From positions 1-28,980 of the forward strand of contig URKQ01000041.1 in NCBI GenBank assembly GCA_900548455.1: a DNA stretch of 28,980 bases, in the 5' to 3' direction. Positions within the stretch are counted from its first letter, which is position 1, and every line of letters starts with the position of its first letter. The notes beneath the pieces were generated by a model, which saw nothing but the letters and a program-made list of their open reading frames with translations, made no database searches and was not told where the DNA came from. Of the stretch, positions 22,693-28,980 are shown piece after piece. Both the position numbers and the translations under genes were made by a program. The DNA comes from an uncultured Clostridium sp. (GTDB lineage Bacteria; Bacillota; Clostridia; Clostridiales; Clostridiaceae).

Positions 22693-24069
22693 TAGTTTAT
22701 TGATATTACATGAAGATAAACTATTAACTAATTTACGCCTCACAACAATATAACATATTAGATGTATAAAAGAAGTAACAATCCACGATATTGGATAGGA
22801 TATATATAGTGTTCTTAAACTCCTTGTTTGAGCAAATACTGTATATATCCAAAATATTCTAAAACCACAAACTCCCACTATACTTACAATCATCGGTAAA
22901 ATAGACCGTCCCATTCCTCTTAATTCACCAACTAAAACATCCATGAAACCACATAGAAAGTACGAAGTACAAATTATACTCATTCTAACTGCACCCATTT
23001 CAATTACCTTTGGAGTAGAACTATAAATTCTTAAAAGGTCTTTACTAAATAAGAATGCTACAGAGCCTAATCCTCCTCCGACAATTATTACGAAAATAGC
23101 ACATATTTTAAATACCTTTCCAATCCTATCATACTTCTTTGCACCAACGTTTTGACCTGTAAATGTTAACGCTGTTTGATATAAGGCATTCATTGAAATA
23201 TAAACAAATCCTTCTATATTGGCCGCTGCTGCATTTCCAGCCATTACTACTGACCCAAAAGAATTAACTGCTGATTGTATTAAAACATTGGATATAGCAA
23301 AAATAGAACCTTGAATACCTGCTGGCAATCCAATTTTAATTATTTCTACTAGTTTTGATTTATAAATTCTAATCTTTTTTATATGTAGCTTAATGCTACC
23401 ATCAAATCTAACAAGACATATTATAACTAAAACTACTGACACACATTGAGCTATAACTGTAGCTAAGGCAACCCCGGCTACTCCCATATGAAATACTATT
23501 ACAAAAACCAAGTTTAAAACCACATTAATAATTCCTGATATAGTTAAAAAATAAAGCGGCCTTTTTGTATCACCTACTGCACGTAATATTGCACTCCCAA
23601 AATTATATACCATTGTAGCAGGCATTCCTGCAAAATATATTCTCATATATAAAGATGCATGATTTAAAACATCATCGGGAGTTCCCATAGCCCTTAATAA
23701 TTGTTTAGCCATAATTACTCCAAAAATTCCTACAACAATTCCACTAATCACGCTAACTGCTATAGAAGTATGTACTGTTTCACTTACATCTTTCTTCTTA
23801 CCTGCCCCATAATATTGTGATACAACTACACTTGCACCAATTGACAATCCCATAAATACATTAACTATAAGATTTATAAGGGAAGATGTTGATCCAACTG
23901 CTGCAAGTGCAACACTTCCAGCATATCTACCTACCACTACTATATCTGCAGCATTATATAAAAGTTGTAAAACCCCGCTTAACATAACTGGAACTGAAAA
24001 AACTATTATTTTCTTTAAAAGTGGGCCATTACACATATCAACTTCATGTTTGGAGTTTGATTTAACCAT
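22675..24069 (-). CDS. MATE-family efflux transporter
   Basis: This 464-residue polytopic protein has about 12 membrane helices and two similar halves. Characteristic segments are PLLKKIIVFSVPVMLSGVLQ near the N-terminus, YNAADIVVVGRYAG, MGLSIGASVVVSQYYGAGK and GLPAGIQGSIFAISN at the start of the second half. The family exports drugs, dyes or metabolites using Na+ or H+ gradients; the substrate cannot be read from sequence. GAGGTGA lies five bases before the ATG at 24069, so the longer GTG start at 24078, which uses part of that ribosome site as coding sequence, is unlikely. It is a stand-alone gene convergent with the ceramidase. Confidence 0.9.
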   Translation of the reverse strand: MVKSNSKHEVDMCNGPLLKKIIVFSVPVMLSGVLQLLYNAADIVVVGRYAGSVALAAVGSTSSLINLIVNVFMGLSIGASVVVSQYYGAGKKKDVSETVHTSIAVSVISGIVVGIFGVIMAKQLLRAMGTPDDVLNHASLYMRIYFAGMPATMVYNFGSAILRAVGDTKRPLYFLTISGIINVVLNLVFVIVFHMGVAGVALATVIAQCVSVVLVIICLVRFDGSIKLHIKKIRIYKSKLVEIIKIGLPAGIQGSIFAISNVLIQSAVNSFGSVVMAGNAAAANIEGFVYISMNALYQTALTFTGQNVGAKKYDRIGKVFKICAIFVIIVGGGLGSVAFLFSKDLLRIYSSTPKVIEMGAVRMSIICTSYFLCGFMDVLVGELRGMGRSILPMIVSIVGVCGFRIFWIYTVFAQTRSLRTLYISYPISWIVTSFIHLICYIVVRRKLVNSLSSCNINKLERELQ

Positions 24070-24298
24070 TACATTCACCTCAACAGATTATGTTTTCCTT
24101 TCATCACAAAATAATTAGCAATACGAAATACTTTCATATCCATTATATCATTAAAATACATAGAATGTGGTAATTTAAATATTAAAAGTTAAAAATATAT
24201 TTACCATTGCTATTAAATTTAATTTCTTATTTATAACTTGAATAATTTCTGTCCAAATACAAACATTAATATAAAATTTATTTTTTATGGAGGTACTA

Positions 24299-24754
24299 AT
24301 GCTTAATTATGTAGAGCATATTGGTATAACAGTGTCTAATCTAGAAAAATCCTTGGTTTTCTATAGAGATGTTTTAGGGTTAAATTACAAAGGTGAAATG
24401 ATTATGAATTCCAAAGAAACTGAAATTCTCTTTGGAATTAAGAATTGTATTGTAAAGGTAGCTTACCTTAATTGCAATGATTTAATAAATGGTCCTGAAA
24501 TTGAACTTATCCAGTTTATATCTGAATACTGCGTAAAAAGAAAAAGCTCCTTAAATATAACTTCAATATCAGAACTTTGTTTTAATGTTTTAGATATTGA
24601 ACAAGTCTATAATAAATTAAAATCAAGTTGTGTTTCTTTCATATCCCCACCTCAATTTTTTGATTTATCATCACAGGGGTTTGGAAAAAGCAAAGCAGTT
24701 TACTTAAAAGATCCTGATGGCATTATTTTAGAATTAATTGAACATATTAATTAA
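24299..24754 (+). CDS. VOC-family (glyoxalase/dioxygenase fold) protein
   Basis: From the chosen start this 151-residue protein has two beta-alpha-beta-beta-beta modules typical of the vicinal oxygen chelate superfamily. It begins with YVEHIGITVSNLEKSLVFYRD, and the closing strand reads KAVYLKDPDGIILELIEH. Candidate metal ligands are the N-terminal His of the VEHIGI segment, a mid-protein Glu and the final Glu of LELIE. Members include methylglyoxal lyase, methylmalonyl-CoA epimerase and antibiotic-binding proteins, and I cannot assign the reaction. An ATG at 24287 is in frame, but it is fused to the GGAGGT ribosome site that best serves the ATG at 24299. The gene stands alone and ends at a terminator. 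Confidence 0.82.
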   Translation: MLNYVEHIGITVSNLEKSLVFYRDVLGLNYKGEMIMNSKETEILFGIKNCIVKVAYLNCNDLINGPEIELIQFISEYCVKRKSSLNITSISELCFNVLDIEQVYNKLKSSCVSFISPPQFFDLSSQGFGKSKAVYLKDPDGIILELIEHIN

Positions 24755-24795
24755 AAAATCACTTTATTGCCTTATTTTTACCTAATTTCTATACA

Positions 24796-24834
24796 AAAAG
24801 CTGAGCAGTTATAATACAATACTGCTCAGCTTTT
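24796..24834. terminator. Bidirectional terminator after VOC gene
   Basis: AAAAGCTGAGCAGT pairs with ACTGCTCAGCTTTT, with A and T runs on the outer sides. It lies between the convergent VOC and C39-like peptidase genes. Confidence 0.88.
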
Positions 24835-24863
24835 AATAATATGACCAATAATATGGCTAATAA

Positions 24864-25790
24864 TTACTCTACACTAAATTCCCATAGGTTTGCTGTCTCA
24901 TTCATAAATACATCAATATCCCAAGTTTTATTACTTCTCATTTTACTATCAGGATCATTTACAATTACTTTTCCATCTTCAGTTAATCCACTCAAAACTA
25001 TAAAATGTCCACTGTCAGTAAATTGTCCTGGATTCATGCTGGCAATAATTGGATTGCCACTTTTTAATGCAGTTTTTATAGCCTTTGGATCTAATGGTAT
25101 TTCTTCACTACGTAGTCCAAAATGTTTAGCCCCATTAGACATTAATGTCCAGCTTGTCCCAACTCCATCAACAAGATATCCATTTTCATTACTGTATTCA
25201 GCTACTACTTTAGGATTAATGTCTGTATCTCCTTTAAGTCCAACAATTACCATCGCCAAAGATGTGGGACCACATCCATTTATAGCCATGTAATCATTCC
25301 CATATTTATAGTATCCCCATCTTTTATCCCACTGAATAAATAGAGGTATTTTCCCTTTAGAATAATCTTTTTTTACTGATATTTTACTATCACCAGTCTC
25401 TTCACTATGATCTACATAATCAGCAACAAAACTTAATGTTTCCTCTTTTTTAGCAGCTAATTTAAGCAGCTCTTCTGGATAAGCATTAACGTTATTTAGT
25501 ATCTTCTGCGCAGCTGTATGTTTTGAACTTAAATTAATCAATTCTTGGATTACTGGATCAGTAGAATTTCTAAGTTTTTCTGGTACCTCATAAGAAGAGT
25601 CCTCTTTTCCTTCCTTTTCTACTAAATCGTCTGATTCACTTTCTACAGAACTATATGCTTCTGCTTCTGCAGTATCTATATTAGTAAAGTAATAATATAC
25701 TCTATGAATTCCCCACACTAAAAGAGTAAGTAAAATTATACATTTTATGCTTCTTCTAATTCGCTTCTTAAGCCTTTTTCTTTTTGGCAT
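24864..25790 (-). CDS. Membrane-anchored C39-like cysteine peptidase domain protein
   Basis: This 308-residue protein has a very basic N-terminus (MPKRKRLKKRIRR), one membrane helix (~15-35) and an acidic, probably unstructured linker. A papain-like C39_2 domain follows at ~140-308. The catalytic Cys is C173 in INGCGPTS, the His is H262 in SGHFIVLSG, and the Asp/Asn position is N278-D279 in VNDP. The protein should face outside the cell. There is no ABC exporter or bacteriocin gene beside it, so it is not the classical double-glycine leader peptidase arrangement. Substrates could be cell-wall or secreted peptides. GGAGG lies eight bases before the ATG at 25790; a longer frame upstream to 25847 includes that ribosome site and is not used. 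Confidence 0.8.
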   Translation of the reverse strand: MPKRKRLKKRIRRSIKCIILLTLLVWGIHRVYYYFTNIDTAEAEAYSSVESESDDLVEKEGKEDSSYEVPEKLRNSTDPVIQELINLSSKHTAAQKILNNVNAYPEELLKLAAKKEETLSFVADYVDHSEETGDSKISVKKDYSKGKIPLFIQWDKRWGYYKYGNDYMAINGCGPTSLAMVIVGLKGDTDINPKVVAEYSNENGYLVDGVGTSWTLMSNGAKHFGLRSEEIPLDPKAIKTALKSGNPIIASMNPGQFTDSGHFIVLSGLTEDGKVIVNDPDSKMRSNKTWDIDVFMNETANLWEFSVE

Positions 25791-25934
25791 AAAATAATCC
25801 TCCATTCTCATCTTCTTTAAAATCTTATAACTAGAATAACATATCATAGCACAAATAAAATGTCTACTATTAATCTCCTAGATAAATTATATTCTTTGTG
25901 CTTAAAAATAACAATATGTAATTTTCACCTTATA

Positions 25935-25970
25935 AAAATAGGTGTGCCTTTAAATCGGTACACCTATTTT
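25935..25970 (-). terminator. Terminator of pseudouridine synthase gene
   Basis: AAAATAGGTGTGCC pairs with GGTACACCTATTTT (14 base pairs, one wobble, eight-base loop). It immediately follows the stop codon at 25970 on the minus strand, and the stem's A side gives the T run on that strand. Confidence 0.85.
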
Positions 25971-26749
25971 TATGTTTTTAGAATTTTAACTTCTTCAATT
26001 GATAACTTCCTATATTGACCCTTTTTTAATTTTGGATCTAAATGAACCTTTCCTATAGATATCCTTTTTAAATATATAACATAGCATCCTACTGATTTTA
26101 ACATTCTTTTTACTTGATGTTTTCTTCCCTCAGAAATAACCAGATATCCTGAAGTTACGTGTTGACTATACATTGACGATTTTTTTTCATAATATGAGCT
26201 AATATCCATTTCGTTTAAAAACTCTTCATAAAGTCCTCTTTTTATAATTTCCACCTTTGCAGGTTTTGTTAATGGTTCATTTTCTCCAATTGATAAGCCA
26301 TTCCTCAACTTAAAAATATCTTCTGTTTTTAAATCACCAAGAGCAATGAAAAAGTACTTTTTTTCCACATGACTTTGAGGACACATTAAGTGATGTTCAA
26401 ACTCTCCATCATTAGTAAATAATAAAATCCCTTCCGTATCCTTATCCAATCTTCCAACATGAAAAATACCATTCATATCTTCTTCTTGAAAAAAATCTAG
26501 AACCGTCTTATGCTCTTCATCTTTTCTTGCACTTATACATCCTGCTGGTTTATTAAACATATAATATACTTTTTCTTTCTTATCTATCTTCTTGTTACAA
26601 TACTCGATTATATCTTTTTCTTCTTCTATTAAAGTAGCTGCTTCATAAACAGTCTGTCCATTTACATTAACCAGTCCCTCTTTAATAAAATCCCTTACAC
26701 TCTTTCTTGTCCCAATTCCAGCCTCTGCTAAAAATTTATCTAATCTCAT
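25970..26749 (-). CDS. RsuA/RluB/E/F-family rRNA pseudouridine synthase
   Basis: This 259-residue protein has an N-terminal S4 RNA-binding domain (~1-50, MRLDKFLAEAGIGTRKSVRD) followed by the RsuA-type catalytic domain. It contains MFNKPAGCIS, GRLDKDTEGILL with the catalytic aspartate D102, and GRKHQVKRMLKSVGC near the C-terminus. The family converts specific uridines of 16S or 23S rRNA to pseudouridine. The target helix cannot be assigned from the sequence, though the HxxGRLDxDTxG and LMCPQSHVEKKYF segments look RsuA-like. AAAAAGGAGAAACATG marks the start. It is transcribed as a single gene with a strong terminator. Confidence 0.92.
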   Translation of the reverse strand: MRLDKFLAEAGIGTRKSVRDFIKEGLVNVNGQTVYEAATLIEEEKDIIEYCNKKIDKKEKVYYMFNKPAGCISARKDEEHKTVLDFFQEEDMNGIFHVGRLDKDTEGILLFTNDGEFEHHLMCPQSHVEKKYFFIALGDLKTEDIFKLRNGLSIGENEPLTKPAKVEIIKRGLYEEFLNEMDISSYYEKKSSMYSQHVTSGYLVISEGRKHQVKRMLKSVGCYVIYLKRISIGKVHLDPKLKKGQYRKLSIEEVKILKT

Positions 26750-26836
26750 GTTTCTCCTTTTTGATCTTTAGTAAAATTTTTCTACTAGAATATTATATAT
26801 GAAGTCAATTAATATTTCCATTCTTAAAAATTGTAA

Positions 26837-27793
26837 TCAAACAATAAAGCATCTAGACCAATGATTTTCTGATACAAGTTTTAAGTCTGGCAATTCACTT
26901 TTACACTTATCTGTTGCTCTTGGACACCTATCTGAAAATCTACATCCCTTAGGTAACTCTGATATGCTTGGTACATATCCGGGTATCATATCTAGGTTTT
27001 TCTTCTTATCATTAACTTTAGGAATACATTTTATTAATTCTTGTGTATAAACATTTTTTGAATCATTAAATATTTCACTTTTAGGTGCCATTTCCATTAT
27101 TTTACCGCAATACATAACAACCACATCATCTGCAACCTCGGATACAACCCCTAGGTCGTGAGTATTTAGTATTATGGACATTTCATTCTTTTCCTTAAGG
27201 CTTTTTAATAACTCTAAAATCTCTGCTTGAATTGTAACATCTAAGGCTGTAGTTGGCTCATCTGCAATTAATATTTTAGGATTACATGCTATAGCCATAG
27301 CAATCATAAGTCTTTGTCTCATACCACCACTAAAACTATTGGGATATTGATAGAATCTCTTTTCAGGATCTGCTATTCCTACACTTTTCATTAAATCCAT
27401 AGAAATCTTTTCAGCTGTTCTTTTATCTGCTTTTTTATGAATCAATAAAGATTCAGCAATTTGTTTTCCAACTATCATCATAGGATCTAAAGAAGACATC
27501 GGATCTTGATAAATCATAGAAATTTCATTACCGCGAATACTATTCATTTCTTTTTTTGTGTTTTTGAGCAAATTTTTACCATTATATAATATCTCTCCGT
27601 CAACTATCTTTCCTGGATAATCTATAAGTCCCATAATAGATAATGCTGTTACACTTTTCCCACTTCCTGACTCACCTATTACAGCTACTATTTTGCCTTT
27701 ATCTATAGAAAAACTTACATCATCCACTGCTGGATATTGCTGACCATTTACCTTAAAATAAGTTTTTAAATTTTTAATTTCTAGTAAACTCAT
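26837..27793 (-). CDS. Oligopeptide/dipeptide ABC transporter ATP-binding protein (OppD/DppD type)
   Basis: This 318-residue cytoplasmic ATPase has Walker A GESGSGKS (40-47), Q-loop IYQDP, signature FSGGMRQR (154-161), Walker B ILIADEP (174-180) and switch His H212 in NTHDLG. The C-terminal extension carries the oligopeptide-transporter cysteine motif LPKGCRFSDRCP...DKCKS typical of OppD/OppF/DppD proteins. It drives uptake of peptides (or nickel, in related systems). It lies 10 bases after the permease gene and is the last gene of the visible operon. No substrate-binding protein is in the window, so the substrate is unknown. Confidence 0.92.
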   Translation of the reverse strand: MSLLEIKNLKTYFKVNGQQYPAVDDVSFSIDKGKIVAVIGESGSGKSVTALSIMGLIDYPGKIVDGEILYNGKNLLKNTKKEMNSIRGNEISMIYQDPMSSLDPMMIVGKQIAESLLIHKKADKRTAEKISMDLMKSVGIADPEKRFYQYPNSFSGGMRQRLMIAMAIACNPKILIADEPTTALDVTIQAEILELLKSLKEKNEMSIILNTHDLGVVSEVADDVVVMYCGKIMEMAPKSEIFNDSKNVYTQELIKCIPKVNDKKKNLDMIPGYVPSISELPKGCRFSDRCPRATDKCKSELPDLKLVSENHWSRCFIV

Positions 27794-27803
27794 ATTATCC
27801 CCC

Positions 27804-28748
27804 CTAGCATGTTTTAGTATTAGGTATAACTACTTTCTTTAAAATATTAAAAATCATAAATATCAAATAGTAAATTACTGCTGAAAATACAATAAATGCA
27901 GAAAATGCAAAACTCGCTACTTCTGGTTTCAAAAGATCGCTAGAGTAGAAATTTAAAAGATAAAATGTCATTCCTCTCCAATAATATAATTTCTCTACGA
28001 TAACTAAACTTGAAAACATAATTGTTATGATCGCTGGAAATGCAGATAAAACACCAAACATAATCTCCTTCATCATATGATTTTTAATTATTCTATAAGT
28101 AGAACATCCTTTTCCTCTAGCAGCTAAAATATAGGGTTTTGTAAAATTCTCTTCTATTATGTTGGCTGTTATCCTTGAAATATATGCTGCAGGAAGAATA
28201 GCAATAGATATTATTGGGTAAATTGCGTACATAGCACTTTCATCTCCAAAAGATGGTATAGGTCCTATTCCTAAAAATGTTATATCATGGCTATATAAAT
28301 AGTATGCCAATAATTGAACCAATGTAATAATTAATATGTCTGGTAATGAAAGCGGTATTAAGGACTGCAACATTTTCCCTGTACCAATTTGATCCTTTTT
28401 CCTACTGTCTATTACCCCTTTCAAAACACCAATAATTAGCGCTAAAACTGTTCCCCAAAATAAAATCACTAAACTTTTCTTTGCAGTACTTATTAAAAGA
28501 TGTCCTAGTGCTTCACCTCCAACATTAATATTAAATATTTCTCCCGTTAGAAACATTTTGAAATTTGATTTAATGCTATTACCTACATCCGCCATAGGTA
28601 TATTTGTAATATATTTATTTTTATAATTATAAATATTAAAATTTATGGGAACACCTGTTATAGCAACTATAATAGCCAATATAATAAGTAGCATTAACAG
28701 ATTTAAAATTATTTTTTTACTGACTACCTTTAACTTTTCACTTTTCAC
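27804..28748 (-). CDS. ABC transporter permease (OppB/DppB-like)
   Basis: This is a 314-residue polytopic protein: one N-terminal membrane helix (~12-34), a long extracytoplasmic loop and about five more helices. The cytoplasmic EAA-type loop KPYILAARGKGCSTYRIIKN contacts the ATPases. I chose GTG at 28748 because AAGGAGG lies seven bases upstream; the longer ATG frame to 28802 overlaps the preceding gene's end and contains that ribosome site. Only one permease lies between two ATPase genes, whereas Opp/Dpp systems normally need two; the second may lie upstream outside the window. Sequence divergence from textbook OppB makes the exact family (OppB versus OppC) uncertain. Confidence 0.82.
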   Translation of the reverse strand: MKSEKLKVVSKKIILNLLMLLIILAIIVAITGVPINFNIYNYKNKYITNIPMADVGNSIKSNFKMFLTGEIFNINVGGEALGHLLISTAKKSLVILFWGTVLALIIGVLKGVIDSRKKDQIGTGKMLQSLIPLSLPDILIITLVQLLAYYLYSHDITFLGIGPIPSFGDESAMYAIYPIISIAILPAAYISRITANIIEENFTKPYILAARGKGCSTYRIIKNHMMKEIMFGVLSAFPAIITIMFSSLVIVEKLYYWRGMTFYLLNFYSSDLLKPEVASFAFSAFIVFSAVIYYLIFMIFNILKKVVIPNTKTC

Positions 28749-28761
28749 ATTAAATCCTCCT

Positions 28762-28980
28762 TCATTCAAATAAATGGCATGAAACTGTTCTTCCATCTTC
28801 AAAACTTGTTATCTTCGGTTCAACTTTTTCACATATATCCATCTTATAAGGACATCTATTATGAAAAGCACATCCTTTAGGTAATATTAGGGCACTAGGT
28901 ATTTCACCCTGTAATTTAATTCTTTCTTCATATCGTTCTGACTCTATCTTTGGACATGCTGAAATTAAAGCTTTAGTATA
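28762..28980 (-). CDS. ABC transporter ATP-binding protein, C-terminal fragment (OppD/OppF type, cut by window end)
   Basis: The last 72 residues of a minus-strand gene run in from beyond the window. The frame reads YTKALISACPKIESER from the edge, then GEIPSALILPKGCAFHNRCP and YKMDICEKVE, ending SCHLFE with a stop at 28762. The GC-x4-6-RCP and C-terminal Cys pattern is the oligopeptide-transporter C-terminal motif, also present in the gene at 26837. It stops 13 bases before the permease GTG, so all three genes are probably one operon. Walker motifs are outside the window. Confidence 0.88.
   Translation of the reverse strand, partial: YTKALISACPKIESERYEERIKLQGEIPSALILPKGCAFHNRCPYKMDICEKVEPKITSFEDGRTVSCHLFE

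Noticed and set aside
24287..24298. ATG at 24287 as VOC gene start (and the similar ATG at 5341 for the GH18 gene)
   Set aside because: Both ATGs are immediately followed by GGAG(G), which is best read as the ribosome site for the in-frame ATG 12 bases downstream.
24864..25790. Bacteriocin-processing C39 peptidase with an associated export system
   Set aside because: The protein lacks ABC transporter domains, and no double-glycine leader peptide or exporter gene is nearby.
26828..26848. Weak hairpin (ATTGT/ACAAT) with Ts as terminator of the ABC operon
   Set aside because: The stem has only five base pairs, all but one A-T or wobble-like; it is not convincing as a terminator, and the real end may lie further on.
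1..28980. CRISPR arrays, tRNA or rRNA genes, prophage or intact insertion sequences
   Set aside because: No regularly spaced repeats, cloverleaf sequences, rRNA segments, integrases or transposase-like proteins were seen on either strand.

Overview
The window is AT-rich DNA with short intergenic gaps, AGGAGG-type ribosome sites, many hairpin-plus-T-run terminators and anaerobe-type redox proteins (bacteriohemerythrin, rubredoxin-fused flavin reductase). Together these point to a chromosomal segment of a low-GC Firmicute, most likely Clostridium sensu stricto. I see no rRNA, tRNA, CRISPR array, intact insertion sequence or phage gene.

Layout. 1-1613: end of an upstream unit (hairpin), then an altronate dehydratase gene (+). 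1659-4118 (-): a bacteriohemerythrin, a flavin reductase-rubredoxin protein and an XRE/TPR regulator, each with its own terminator, with short palindromes between them. 4262-11449 (-): a tightly packed four-gene exopolysaccharide-type operon, in transcription order a triple-NodB membrane protein, a PilZ-GT2 processive synthase, a degenerate NodB protein with a lectin-like C-terminus, and a GH18-like lipoprotein. Divergent to it, 11678-13634 (+) encodes an ECF-type sigma factor and a membrane protein that looks like its anti-sigma partner. 13714-17526 (-): a complete riboflavin operon ribD-ribE-ribBA-ribH behind an FMN riboswitch and a recognisable promoter. 17529-20340 (-): a GT28 glycolipid glycosyltransferase, an active-looking NodB deacetylase and a YbhN/MprF-type flippase. 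20541-22655 (+): a secreted neutral ceramidase. 22675-24069 (-): a MATE exporter. 24299-24754 (+): a VOC protein. 24864-26749 (-): a membrane-anchored C39-like peptidase and an RsuA-family pseudouridine synthase. 26837-28980 (-): part of an oligopeptide-type ABC transporter, cut by the window end.

How the genes work together. The four-gene operon is the strongest candidate for an undescribed system. It combines a putatively c-di-GMP-linked processive glycosyltransferase, deacetylase-type domains and a glycosidase-like lipoprotein, the same logic as Pga/Ica or clostridial cellulose loci. However, three of its four NodB-like domains have lost the metal ligands, and the PilZ domain lacks the second arginine of its RxxxR motif. 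The adjacent divergent sigma/anti-sigma pair may control it. The downstream GT28-NodB-flippase cluster is a second envelope glycoconjugate unit. It has no visible terminator before the riboflavin leader, so read-through RNA would also meet the FMN riboswitch.

Several starts were placed downstream of the longest possible reading frame, because the extra N-terminal codons contain the ribosome-binding site (for example at 2078, 5329, 12210, 16062, 24069, 24299, 25790 and 28748). ribD appears to start with TTG. All assignments come from reading the sequence and translations by eye; no database search was run.
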